64,000 nucleotides of DNA from Atherinomorus stipes (GCA_023101725.1 JALJCO010010529.1:124001-188000), one strand, 5' to 3'. Numbered from the stretch's first letter, positions 39,936-52,300 are shown. Notes: generated by a model not told the origin, from the sequence alone. Program-made: numbers and translations.

Positions 39936-40597
39936 AGCGCTGCGTTTTACGCACGGACACAGCGCTGCGTTTTATGCACGGACACAGCGCTGCGTTTCAC
40001 GCACGGACACAGCGCTGCGTTTCACGCACGGACACAGCGCTGCGTTTCACGCACGGACACAGCGCTGCGTTTTACGCACGGACACAGCGCTGCGTTTTCA
40101 CGCACGGACACAGCGCTGCGTTTCACGCACGGACACAGCGCTGCGTTTTACGCACGGACACAGCGCTGCGTTTCACGCACGGACACAGCGCTGCGTTTCA
40201 CGCACGGACACAGCGCTGCGTTTTACGCACGGACACAGCGCCGCGCGTTTCACGCACGGACACAGCGCTGCGTTTCACGCACGGACACAGCACTGCGTTT
40301 CACGCACGGACACACACGGACACAGCGCTGCGTTTCACGCACGGACACAGTGCTGCGTTTTACGCACGGACACACACGGACACAGCGCTGCGTTTCACGC
40401 ACGGACACAGCACTGCGTTTCACGCACGGACACACACGGACACAGCGCTGCGTTTCACGCACGGACACAGTGCTGCGTTTTACGCACGGACACAGCGCTG
40501 CGTTTTACGCACGGACACAGCGCTGCGTTTCACGCACGGACACAGCGCTGCGTTTTACGCACGGACACAGCGCTGCGTTTCACGCACGGACACACCA
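39936..40597. repeat. 25-bp CpG-rich minisatellite
   Basis: About 26 copies of CACGGACACAGCGCTGCGTT plus TYACG. Strict 25-bp period with a few CGGACACA expansions. It contains the palindrome AGCGCT and about three CpGs per unit. A frame of 211 codons runs through on + (39974-40609), with a 25-residue super-repeat beginning HGHSAAFHARTQRC. A frame also runs on -. No start context or homology suggests a real protein. Confidence 0.95.
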
Positions 40598-41689
40598 CAG
40601 CCTCAATGACAAAAATCTACCTGATTCTGCTGCCAAATAACACGGCAGCTTCCAGATCACACCACAGGTCAGTGGTGGACAGTTGTCGGCCCTGGCATCA
40701 CTACTGAGAATCCCTCCTGCATCCCCGCAGGTCACAGGCTCGGGATTTCCCCTACATTCGCAGACATGACAGACGGGGGGGGGGGGGGAGGGGGTCAACG
40801 ACAGCAAACAGACTACCACAGACTACCCCAACAAAATGGAGAAGAGAATCTGGAAGATGATTTGTGCATCTTCTTCTTTTCTGTATAAAGTCAGTTCAGT
40901 TGGCACACAAGGAGTCGTGATTTCCACCACTTCAGTTGGGTTGAACGATCTTGTAGTTTGGAATCCCGTGGAGGAGACAGTCGTTAAATGTGTCATCCCC
41001 AATCTTGGATGATTTAATGGAATCTAGTCGGTGAGTGTGAACGCCTCCGTCTTTTCAAAATCGGCAACAACTGTGACAGTCGTGTAGTGTGCCGGCAGAG
41101 TCAGTAGTGAAGCTTTTCGTGTCCCCAGACACAAACTTTTCTGCTTCAAATTATGTGCTGCTGACACGAAACCATGCAACGTGAAATTACAAGCAGCTTC
41201 CAGGCTTGCTGGGACTGACTGTGTCTGTCTGATGGCCGTCAGACGCACGAACTGTGGGGGGTCATAAAAGCAGCAGCCACGGCGGATAAGGTCGCCAGCG
41301 TGAAGATTGCAGGATGGAGGATGTTGTGGCTTTTGCTTTTATTTGGCCTCAAGTTGCTGAGACCTGATCAAGTCATTTACTGCCAGTTCAGAGTTCAGTG
41401 ACATGAACTTGTCCTTCACTACTGAACGTCTTACCTGTCAAGGTGCAACATAAAGGACAGCAATCTGGGAAATGTCCAACCTCAAATATGCAAAACTTTA
41501 ATGCTTTTCCTTTGAAATGGAAACTTTTTATTTATTTACTTTTTAAAGATGGGGTCCATCCATCCTCCCCTTCCATAGGACAGGAGTTGGTTAATTCAGG
41601 TCTACGTTATCTTTCTTTCCTTAAATTTCTACTCCTTACAGTTTATTTATATGTATTTAGAGTCTGAAATGCTCCTATAGATGCAATGT
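40598..41689. other. Intergenic, no gene recognised
   Basis: Contains a G homopolymer at about 40777-40790. A stretch at 41000-41250 reads open on - for 74 codons but has no domain I recognise. Possibly the other end of the unclassified element described at 38923-39935. Confidence 0.35.
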
Positions 41690-41696
41690 ATTATTA

Positions 41697-41738
<42 letters not shown>
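41690..41738. repeat. (ATT)n microsatellite
   Basis: About 16 ATT units, one interrupted by TGTT. Confidence 0.95.
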
Positions 41739-41739
<1 letters not shown>

Positions 41740-44479
41740 GGGTTTGGGTGGCCGTGGATGACATAAGGGGGGAGTGCAAAGGTGGCATGTGAGTCCTTGT
41801 ATTAAGTGTCTTTGGATAAACCAAATGCAAATAAAACTGTGAGGAGGATTTGTGAACATTTTGCCCGTGTGTTGGCATAACCTGCAGTTCTGCTTCACGT
41901 TTATCTGAATGAATAACTTGGGAGTTAAAGGGTTATTGCATATTTTGGGTTACTTTGTTGAAGCAGCCAAGTATCCTGTTTTTTTGTTTTTTTTTAATAT
42001 GAATATACCAAGGCTGTTTGAAGTAATTCTGTAGTGTGATCCCCCCACCTCCCTCCTCCATCCTCTGTCTCAATCTCTGGACCTGGTGGATCCACCTCCT
42101 GGATCATGGACCTGCATGATCAACTGTTATCAGATTTACATGACAGCATGTTACAGCTGTTTTGAGTTTGTGATGCCACCACCCACAGAGACACGCACGT
42201 CCACGGGATGAGCGTGCACGGCACCTCAGACATCGCGTGCGCCTGAAAACACGTCAACCAGCCGAAACTCAGACACAGATGTCAGTTTTAAACTCTACCA
42301 AGAAGGTGAAGATGGCAATACTCGCTCTCCTCTTCACCTGCTGGTGCTGAGAACGAGCACATCGCGCGGACGCGCACAGCTGATAGCGCCGTTAAAATCA
42401 CGTTTAATTAATGTCGGTACATCATCTTCGATCTGAACTTTAACAATATTTAGCACGACCTCATGGAATGAAACGGTTTTTATCAGGATTTATGAAATCC
42501 TTTGTGTGTTTCTGTCCTCTGTGTTTTCTCTTTTTTGTTTTAAAATCAGTTTGGAAACGCGACATGATTCAACCGATCGTACCTGCTTATGATTATTTAG
42601 TTATTATTTACTGCGGAATGCTGGAACTGGAAGGTTACCAGTTACAGGGTTTATGAATAATACACCATTCAGCAGAGCTGATCTGTAGTTATAGGTTTTC
42701 AACACAGCAGCTATCACCCTGGTGTTACTCCCCCAGACCCCCTGTGAAGCTGATGGGGAAACACTGCAACCGCAGTTCTGCAATGTCCCACACTGATTTC
42801 GTTTTGTCTACTTTTATTCAGCTCCCTCTTCATCTAAACCGAAGTTCTCCCAGACAGACGACTGACCAGCGGAGCTTCCTGCAGCTCAACAATCTCACAT
42901 CCATGTTATGAGTTGTTAGAAACAGGATGGGGAGCGCGCTGCGATGCACGCAAGAACTTAATGAAACAATAAACAGCTAAATACACAAATCCTGCCCCCA
43001 ACAGTTCAGTGCTGGGTCGTACCAAACCGAGAGTAGTGTAAATACACATGCCGTTTTAGCCCTAATATATATAGATGGGTTTCTGAGCAACGTCACAGAT
43101 AGGATGCGCACGCAACCAGGGGGCAAGAAAACAGAGGAAAAGCATTATTGAACTATGAGAAGACGTGTGTTTTACATACAAAACTCGACTTTTAATGCAG
43201 ATTAGGTCAAGATATGACGTGAAAGTGTCGGGGAAATACAATGTTTGAGTCCTGGTATTTGTTCGGTTGCAAAAAACAAACATTAATGCATGTAAACAGC
43301 TGAAAATGGTGAAAATAGGACAGTAGGAGTGACTGATCTTCAGAAAACCCTCCCAGATAACTTATTACGGTTCAGACTATGATTTATTTAGTCTTTTACC
43401 ATGGTGACATGTAGGATTAAACCACGGCGGAGGCAGAAATTATTCCCGTATTCTAGTTGGAAGACTGTAATAGCAGCATCACCGCCGCGATCGGCTGCAT
43501 GACATAAACTGTAAACACTGTGTGTGACAGCCATCCTCTGCTGCTTAGACACGAACTTAAAGAAGAAGAAGAAACTGATGGTGGAGCCGTTTACGAACGT
43601 TCACGCAGCATAACAACGCATCCCGGAGATTTAGTACGAAGTACGGGGTCGTAAGTCAGATGGCGTTTGAGTTTATACCGTTAGCTTGCTAGCAGTTAGC
43701 TAGTCTGTCTGCTGTCCACCACGATCTCATCCACAATAAAGCAGAACGTTCCACAAGCAGCGAAACTTACCGACAGCAATGCGTGTTAGTCCCTAACAGC
43801 TGGAATCAGCTCCTTTCCAAACGTAGTGATGATGTCGTCTTTGCCTGGTTTAATCCAAACTAGTGAAAGTTGCTCCTGTATGGAGGAGGTGAGGACGACA
43901 CGGAGCTGAACTGAACCTGCTGCAGGCTGCAGATTGTTGTGGCCTCTTTTGGTTTTAACAAAGAGTCTAAACGAAAGTTTAAGCCGCTTTCTAACTCAGG
44001 TTTTTCAGGCAAATTTCAAATGAGGTCCAACACGAATAATATCCATGTTTTAACAAGAAAAATGCCGTTTCCGGGTGATGACTCCCTTACCAAGTTATTG
44101 TAATCGTGATAGAAATATAACACAGCAACGCAGCGTCGGTATTTTGTTATTCGTCATCAAAATACAGATTTATTCAATATAATTTAAAACACAACGATCT
44201 CTGTTTGTTTGGTCGGGTTACTTTACATTTTTATGAATGCTATGAGTGCGTGTTTGGCCGTAGACTCCAATACAAAACAGGCTTTTTGCCACCTGGTTGC
44301 CTAGCAACTGCCAATGTTTTTAAACGTAGCCTATTTAAAGTAACACAAAGTAACATATATATATATACACATAATAATATATATAAATAAGCTGTTTGTT
44401 GTGATTGCTGCAGGTTTTCTAGAACTAGAAACAAACATCTGTACATGTCAGACTAACTTTTCACCAACATCGTCTTGGT
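41739..44479. other. Long intergenic stretch without recognisable gene or transposon
   Basis: Only frames shorter than about 75 codons occur, with no domain. Short AT runs lie at 43066-43072 and 44356-44385. Motifs of the TTAGCTTGCTAGCAGTTAGC kind near 43680 are common in fish repeats, but no element ends could be set. Confidence 0.4.
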
Positions 44480-44845
44480 GAAATCTTCATCCTCCAGCTG
44501 CTTCAGGACCAGCTTCTGGCTCATTCTGGTTGCAGAAGCTCCTGTTCTTGTCTCTTGTTTTTGCAATCAGCTGTTTTCACCATGGAAGCCTGAGCTGTCA
44601 ATCACCTGGACAAAGACCCACCTCCAAGAAGACAGGGTGGAGTGATAGGTGGAGTCTGCTGCTCCTGAGCTCTCCACCCATTTCATTAGACTGATGCCTG
44701 ATGAGGCTGTTTTAGGAGGGTGGAGAGGAGCTGCTGGGCTCAAACTATGAGCCAATTTGGCCAAAGTAGGACTCTGACATGTCATCCAGATATCAGAGAC
44801 TTGTCTCAGATTGGGAAATAACTGCATAACATGTCCCCTTTAAGG
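44480..44845. mobile_element. Fragment of a TTAA-type MITE
   Basis: The right end AACATGTCCCCTTTAA resembles the termini of fish TTAA-target MITEs (TTAAAGGGGACATGTT inverted). The left end was not found, so this is a truncated or diverged copy. Confidence 0.35.
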
Positions 44846-45335
44846 GTTGACTAACCTCCATCTTTGTTCAACTCTCCTTCACTCTTCTGGAATTGAACGC
44901 TACTTTTCCTACATGTGTCCCGCCTGTACATGTTGCAGTTAGAAAACGCGGATGGTCGTCGTGGAAATTACTGGATTATTTTGGTGTAATCTCCTCCATG
45001 ATGGTGGCGTAGTCTATTCTCTGTCAGTCAGTGGAAATGTGTTTATATCAGTCACAGATGGAAAAATTGATGTCAGTGAAACTGGTATTATTTTTGTAAA
45101 CATAGTGATGAATCATTTTGGTCATGTGAATCAACCAGGCCGTTAATTCAGTCCAGCTTACTGATCCCAGTAGCCATCAGCCCTGATCTCTGACGGGTAC
45201 GTGCTCGGCACTGCCGGCGCTGCGCTGCACGTTTGCATGTTTGCTATGAGCAACCTCATGCTGAAGTTCAGGACAGACAGCGTTCGAGTGGATAGCTCAT
45301 TAGCCTGCGAGTAAAAAGAGGAACCACGGTGTGTG

Positions 45336-46390
45336 TTAAAGGTTAGATATGGAACATTTTCATTAAAAGCTTTTTTTTTTTTTAAAATAATACCTCCACA
45401 GGTCGTTTGGGGGGGTACAGAATGAAAGTACATTTCCTAGAAAAAATATATTTAGCCTAAAAATAATTATAAAATAAATTTCAACGGGTTCGATAATGAC
45501 ATTATATTTACGATTGTAAGCCAATACACGCCGCCATTGCAGGTTGCCAAATACGATCTCTGTGTGGAAACAATATGTTGGTCATAGTCAGGCTCGTACA
45601 GGGGAAAACCGTGGAGACGACGAGTGAAGCAGCTGCTTCATAACCTGGAGATATTGTTATCTGTTTCTGAGGAGGACTGACCTGAGAAGAGCAAAACCTG
45701 GAGTAAATTTAGGTGAAGACTTCACTAAATGGACCCACATAAACGTTTTCCACGGAGTTAAAACACGGAAATGACAACTTTCCTCATGGATCGGTAAGAT
45801 AGCTTGTTTGCTAACATGGCTAACGTTAGCTGTCAGTTATAAACTCCTCTGTGTTACTTGTTGAACATGCTGCAGACTGTTGGTTGCTTGCGTATCGGCA
45901 GATTCTGGCATCCCAGCGGCTGGAGTTGTTTTTCTGCCGTTGCAACTACAATCTACACACGTGATGTCGCTGTTCTGTCCGTATTCCATATTCAACCTTT
46001 AAGTGTTAATTTGCTCACCTCCAACTCCTCCTGCGGTCTAAAACATCCACACTGCAAACGTCATCACCTCCATGACTTGATCTCTTTTTGGTGCATTTCA
46101 ACAGCAAACAGCTACACAGATAGCCTAACGGCAGCGACCATTCACAGCAAGGAGCGAGCGCGCACGCAGGCGGGGGGGGGGGGGGGGGTTGGAGACAAAC
46201 GGCCTTTGAGTTTGATAGACATTCAAAACAATTGGATTGGGTTTTGTCAGTCCTGTACGTTCCACAGGTGAGTGATTTGTCAATTTTTGTGTCAGAACAT
46301 TTAATTAATTGTCTGCAGTCGGGGTGTGAAGGAGACTTTAGGCAATATAGTAAAAATGCTCCTGGAAAACATCATCCACCCTGCCTTTAA
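45336..46390. mobile_element. Possible TTAA-bounded element
   Basis: Left TTAAAGGTTAGATATGGAAC and right, inverted, TTAAAGGCAGGGTGGATGAT share only a short terminus, each starting at TTAA. The interior has a G homopolymer (about 46171-46187) and a 137-codon open frame with no domain. The pairing of the two ends is tentative. Confidence 0.35.
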
Positions 46391-47070
46391 TGAATAGACC
46401 CTTTCCGCTGTGTCGAATAATACCCGGATGTCGGGGCCTGTCTGCCATTTTTTGGGTCAAAAGATGTAAACAATGTAACGTGTAACAATACTGATGTAGA
46501 GATTGCCAGCAACATGACTTCTAAAAAAAAAAGACAAAAAGAAGTACAGGGACAGTTTGGATGATTGACACACACACACATATTCTTGGGTCAACTGGTG
46601 TTACTCGTACCAGTGTAAATGCCAGTAGAATGAATAAGACCCAACCTAGTATATAACCATGGTGCTGACCAGATCCACATATGTAAGGTAAAAACAATTA
46701 AAGTGTGGAAATCCCTCCATCTCTGTCTCTTTTGAGGTTTATTCAACAAGTTATTCATCTGACTGTAAAAAATAAGCCTAAGTTCTCAGGCTCCTTCAAG
46801 TGGAGAGAGTTCCCATTCAGTTTGACTCAGAGGAAGGTTGTTGCTCTACTTATCTAACTATTTTGTCTTTGTCAAGTTTAAAACTGAACCTTTGCTACAA
46901 AGACGACTGATAGCTGAAATACATTTACACTTTGTGCAGCAAACTTTTTCAGGAAACTGAAAAATAGGGAAACAGAAGTGCACGCTGCAGCCTGCTGAGC
47001 TGGTTCTGCTTCATTGTCAGCATACCTGATGCGTGAGTCACTAAAGGAGAGCCCAGTTTTTATTTATTTC
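46391..47070. other. Intergenic, no gene recognised
   Basis: AT-rich, with a short (CA)n at 46570-46580. No element ends or coding sequence are identified. Confidence 0.4.
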
Positions 47071-47290
47071 TACAGCTGTGTGAAAACGTTTTTGCCCCCG
47101 TCCTAATTTCTTACTTTTTTTTTGCATGTTTGTCACACTTAAATGTTTCAGTCAGATCATCAAACATATTTTAATGAAAGTCAAAGATAACACAAGTAAA
47201 TAGAGGGGGTCCAAAACCTCCGTGGTCCTGTGTGAAAAAGTGATTGCCCCCCCTGTTAAAACATGAATTAACTGTGGTTTATCGCATCTT
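47071..47290 (+). mobile_element. Terminal fragment of an outer Tc1-like element
   Basis: Begins TACAGCTGTGTGAAAACG and continues with the usual Tc1 subterminal blocks (TTTGTCACACTTAAATGTTT, GGTCCTGTGTGAAAAAGTGA) up to TTATCGCATCTTTGGAAGCT. About 100 bp of other sequence, then a second Tc1 terminus, follow. Confidence 0.7.
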
Positions 47291-47656
47291 TGGAAGCTAA
47301 ATATGTTCCCCTCACCACGATAGATATCTGAAGTCATCTACAGGCATATATAAGCTAAATATGTCCTAAATATGTTCATGTACAAAATAATACAGTTGGG
47401 TGAAAAAGTGTTGCCTCCTTCCTAATTTCTTACTTTTTTGCATGTTTGTCACACTTAAATGTTTCAGATCATCAAACAAATTTAAATGTGAGACAAAGAT
47501 AACACAAGTAAACACAAAATGCAGTTTTTAAATGAAGATTTTTATTAGTAAGGGGGGGATCCAAACCTCCATGGTCCTGTGTGAGAAAGTGATTGCTGCC
47601 CCCCCCTGTTAAACCACAGTTAATTTATGTTTTATCGCATCTTTGGAAAGCTGAGT

Positions 47657-47660
<4 letters not shown>

Positions 47661-47692
<32 letters not shown>

Positions 47693-47921
47693 TTATACTT
47701 GTATGATCCCCGAGGGGAAATTAGGCTCTGCATTTCACCCATCTCTGTACTGAGTATCAGAGAGCAGAGGGCTGCTACTTAAAGCGCCCGGGGAGCATTT
47801 GGAGGGTTAAGGACCTTGCTCAGGGATCCACAGTGTTTAACCTAGGAGTCGTGTCGGGGACTCGAACCCGGGTCCTCCGCGCCAAAGCCCACGACGCTAC
47901 CACTAGGCCACCCACTCCCCC
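47661..47921 (-). mobile_element. tRNA-derived SINE inside the Tc1 element (1)
   Basis: On the - strand it starts GGGGGAGTGGG and has an A box TGGCCTAGTGG and an exact B box GGTTCGAGTCC of RNA polymerase III. It ends in about 31 A. Compared with Tc1 copy 1, about 20 target bases (GTTTCTGTATCCACATCCAG region) are missing at the site, so insertion came with a small deletion. Confidence 0.85.
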
Positions 47922-48027
47922 TTTCTGGCCTGATTACTGCCACACCTGTTCTAAATCAAGAAATCATTTAAATAGGACCTGCCTGACAAAGTGAAGTAGA
48001 CCAAAAGATCCTCCAAAGCTAGACATC

Positions 48028-49356
48028 ATGCTGCCATCCAAAAAAAAAATCAGTAAAAAATGAGAAACAAAGTCATTGAGATCTATCAGTCTGGAAAAGG
48101 TTCCAAAGCCATTTCTAAAGCTTTGGGACTCCAGAGAACCACAGTGAGAACCATTATCCACAAATGGTGAAAACATGGAACAGTGGTGAACCTTCCCAGG
48201 AGGGGCCGGCCGACCAAAATGACCCCAAGAGCACAGCAACGACTCATCCAAGAGGTCACAAAAGACCCCAGAACAACATCCAAGAACTGCAGGCCTCACT
48301 TTTTTTTTCCTTTAATAATAACGGATTAGATTTATATCGCGCTTTTTTTCCTATCAAGGATACTCAACGCACTCACAGTAGGTCCATTATTCATTCACTC
48401 CTCATACATACGTGGCGATGGGAAGCTGTGTATGTAGCCACAGCTGCCCTGGGGCAGACTGACAGAAGCGTGGCTGCCATTTTGCGCTTACAACCCTGCC
48501 GACCACCACCGTAAAATTCACACAAGGCAAGGGGGGTTGAGTGTCTTGCCCAAGGACACAACGACATATGGCTGGGGGGATTCGGGATTCAAACCGCCGA
48601 TCATTGGCCGACCTGCTCTACCACCTGAGCCAATGTTGCCCCACTACAGGCCTCACTTGCCTCAATTAAGGTCAGTGTTCATGACTCCCCCATCAGAAAG
48701 AGACTGGGGGGCAAAAATGGCTGCATGGCAGAGTTCCAAGACCAAAACCACTGCTGAGCAAAAAGAACATAAAGGCTCATCTCAGTTTAGCCAGAAAGCA
48801 TCTTGATGATCCCCAAGACTTTTGGGAAAATACTCTGTGGACTGACGAGACAAAAGTGGAACTTTCTGGAAGGTGGAGGTCCCATTACATCTGGCGTAAA
48901 AGTAACACGGCATTTCAGAAAAGGAAAATCATAGCAACAGTAAAATATGGTGGTGGTAGTGTGATGGTCTGGGGCTGTTTTGCTGCTTCAGGACCTGGAA
49001 GACTTGCTGTGGTAAATGGAACCATGAATTCTGCTTCTACCAAAAAATCCTGAAGGAGAACGTCCGGCCATCTGTTGGTGACCTCAAGCTGAAGCGCACT
49101 TGGGTTCTGCAGCAGAACAATGATCCAGAACACACCAGCAAGTCCACCTCTGAATGGCTTAAGAACAACAACATGAAGACTTTGGAGTGGCCTAGTCAAA
49201 GCCCCCACCTGAATCCCATTGAGATGCTGTGGCATGACCTTAAAAAGGCGGTTCATGCTGGAAAAGCCTCCAATGTGGCTGAATTACAACAATTCTGCAA
49301 AGATGAGTGGAACAAAATTCCTCCACAGCGCTGTAGAAGACTCACTGCCAGTTACA
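48028..49356 (+). pseudogene. Tc1-like transposase, interrupted
   Basis: ATG at 48028 (MLPSKKK...). The helix-turn-helix region contains HKWxKHGTV-type and [17 protein letters not shown] segments. It is cut by the SINE at 48301-48642, then continues with [11 protein letters not shown], a first Asp block missing part of its frame, [29 protein letters not shown], and the last catalytic block [20 protein letters not shown] near 49190. Several frameshifts also exist. It ends prematurely at the LINE junction. Non-functional. Confidence 0.88.
48301..48642 (-). mobile_element. tRNA-derived SINE inside the Tc1 transposase (2)
   Basis: On the - strand it starts GGGGCAACATTGGCTCAGGT. The A box is TGGCTCAGGTGG and the B box is GGTTTGAATCC. 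It has a central GTGTCCTTGGGCAAGACACT block and a tail with AAAGCGCGATATAAAT. The target duplication is ACTRCAGGCCTCACT, 15 bp with one mismatch, on both sides. This is a clean retroposition into the transposase gene. Confidence 0.88.
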
Positions 49357-49377
49357 TGAAAACTGTCATTCAGCTCT

Positions 49378-52300
49378 TATTGAGGCCACGCCCCCTAACG
49401 TCAGTTTCATCAGTGAAGCCAGAGTGAGCAGGAGAGGTGGGGGGGTCGCGATCTTATTTAGGGACTCATTCCAGTGTAAACAGTTATCTCTTGGGGATTT
49501 CCCTTCTTTTGAATACGTGGCTTTACAGCTGACGGCCTCATCCAGAGTCATGTTTTTAAATATTTATCGGCCGCCCAAATACTGTGCAGATTTTAATGAT
49601 GATTTTACTGAACTGTTGTCTGTGATCTGTGCGGACTTTGACCATCTTGTTATCACTGGTGATTTTAACATCCATTATGACTGTCATCAGGACAAAGGGA
49701 CTAAAGACCTGATTAACACTCTGGACAACCTCGGGTTGACCCAGCATGTCACAGAGCCCACACACAATAGAGGACACACCTTAGATCTGCTGATCTCGAA
49801 GGGTCTGGACATTTCTAAGGTCACGGTGTGTGATGTGGGGCTGTCGGATCACTGCTGTGTTTTCTTTGAGAGTACCATCTCAGTGCACACAAATGTCTCA
49901 AAGGAGGTGATAACAAAACGGTGTATAACTGAAAATACCAGTGATATTTTTAACCAGGTCTTCTCTCTAACACCTGCCCTGTCAGGGGCTTCAGCCAATG
50001 AGCTGGTCACTAGCTTTAATGCTAACATGCTGAGTGTCATGGATTCTATTGCTCCTATTAAGGTGAAGGTTATCTCTGGAAGGAAAAAAGTCTCCATGGA
50101 GAAATTCCACACTGGTGAAAACTGGAAAGAGAGAGTGTCGGAAAGCTGAGCGCAGATGGAGAAAAACAAAACTACAGGTTCATTATGACATCTATAAAGA
50201 GAAACTTCACTTTTATAATTTACAGCTGAGGAATGCAAGGAATTCGTATTTTTCTGACATCATCACTAAAAACGGTCATAATGCTCGGGCCTTATTTGCT
50301 ACAGTCGACAGGCTAACAAACCCTCCTGTGTCAGTAGCACCTGAATTTTATTCCACCAAAGCCTGCAATGACTTTGCCAAATTTTTCACAGACAAAATCC
50401 AAATTATTAGACAAGCCGTTGGTTCATCAACAGCAGGTTCAGGTCTTGTATCGTGTCCACCAAGTCTAAACACCATTACACAGTTTTATCCCATTACTAG
50501 CAAAGAACTGGAGGACATCTTGCATCAACTGAACTCCTCCTCTTGCTGTTTGGACATCCTGCCCACTGGTTTTTTAAAAAAGGTCTCAAAGACCTTGGAG
50601 TCAGATCTGCTTCAGATTGTGAACTCCTCTCTAACGTCAGGTGTTTTCCCAGAGTCACTGAAAACAGCTGCGATCAAACCTAGGGCTGTAACGATACCCG
50701 TATCGAAATAGAAATCGCGACACTCAGAGCCTCGATCCTGTCTCGCGGTGGGAGAAGGCAGGATCACGACACCCTCCACGCCCAGTTCAGATGCTTTAAA
50801 ACTCAGATCACAGAAAACTATATGACTTTTTCCCATCGGGCTACAGGCTATTGTAGCATTCAGTCGCTAACCAGACAACACGTCTGTCTTAAAGGCACCA
50901 GGTAAAGTGTCACGTTTTTTTCGTGAGTGTCAAATGAAACTTGGCAGTTTTCCATCGTTACCTAAACCTTCAACCGGGATGAGTCACTCGCGCGCATCCA
51001 GCTCGGGAGTGTGTGGTTGAGGAGCGATGGCAGGTCTGCAGACACTGAGACCAGTAGAAAGACAGGAGGGGGGTCCTGTTCGTGTTCGGCAGGACAGACG
51101 CGCTTAAGACATCAAGCTGGACCGAGCGCGTGGACAGCCGAGAGGTGGATACGTCATGGAACGGTGGTGAAACCCCCGCTGCTCCGCTGCTGGTTCAGGC
51201 ATTTTTATTTGCTCTGACTTGTGATGGTTAATCAGTGGCGGTCCTGTCCTGACCAGCCCCCGCTTGCAGTGTGGAGTCCCGGCCGGTCCCTCACACAGCT
51301 CGCCCAATCAGAGCGGAGAGGAGGACCAGTGTCGGTAGGGACTCCCCGTGAAAGCCACAAAACGACCAACAGGATACCGCGCGTGTGCGCACCGCATGTG
51401 TGAAGAAATAAACCAATAATAATAAAAAAAATTATATTGTTCTTCGATCCAGCCTGAACAAATAAGACCAATAGTGGCGGATCCCTGCGGAGCAGTGAAA
51501 GCATCCAGACCTCCTTCCCTTTGATTTAACTTTGAACAGCTGATTTTCAGCATGTTGGAGTTTCCAGCGCGATGCAACTGAAAATAAGTTGTTCCAGCCA
51601 ACGGGAAAGTGAGGTGTGAATGCTTTCCTCCTCTCTGAGACGCGCTGCTATGTCATCATTTTTTCGGGTTAACATCAGCTCGTGCTCGGCCATCATAACG
51701 CCACCATCTCCCGACATCTTCCCGTTGAAATTGTCCTCTGCAGGGAGCAGAGCAGCCTCTCACCCGACATGTGGACATGATGCTGTTCCTGAAGAACTCC
51801 AGCTTTAAATCAACAGGTTTGATGGAGAAAGCTGTCAAGGACTTATTTGTTATTTAACTTCATTTTTGATTAACAGCACAGTTCAATTATTTTTATTTTT
51901 CAAAAGCATTATTCTATTAGAGAAAAGAGAAATGTTTTATCCTTGGTTAATAATTCAATCATTTTGATTACTGTCTTCAGCTGTGTTCAGGCTATTTGTT
52001 ACATTAAGTTAAATGTTATAAATGCCATTGAAATAAAATGCTTTAAAAAAATTAAAGTAAAAAAAACAAATATATTTTTTTAAATTAGAAAAAAAAAATC
52101 GTTATATGTATCAAATCGTGGGTCAAAAATCGTGATACGAATCGAATCGTGAGTTGGTGTATCGTTACAGCCCTAATCAAACCTCTGCTAAAAAAGGATA
52201 ATCTAGACAAGACACAGATGAGCAGCTGTAGATCTCCAATCTTCCAGTTTTTAAATAAGATCATTGAAAAAGCAGCTTTTCACCAGCTAAATGACTTTTT

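Larger units (their letters stand above)
47391..49356 (+). mobile_element. Tc1-like transposon, copy 2, carrying two SINEs and lacking its right end
   Basis: Left end TACAGTTGGGTGAAAAAGTG after a TA. The same family as 23451-25090 and in the opposite direction. Two SINEs are inserted (47661-47921 and 48301-48642). The coding part runs to CACTGCCAGTTAC at about 49355, where it joins L2-like LINE sequence. The right terminal repeat is missing. Confidence 0.85.

Noticed and set aside
39974..40640. His/Arg/Thr repeat protein of 211 codons
   Set aside because: Entirely within the 25-bp tandem array and open in overlapping frames on both strands, so not a credible gene.
42468..42656. Hydrophobic 62-codon frame resembling a membrane protein
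   Set aside because: AT-rich sequence easily encodes Phe/Leu/Val-rich peptides. There are no neighbours, splice signals or known family.
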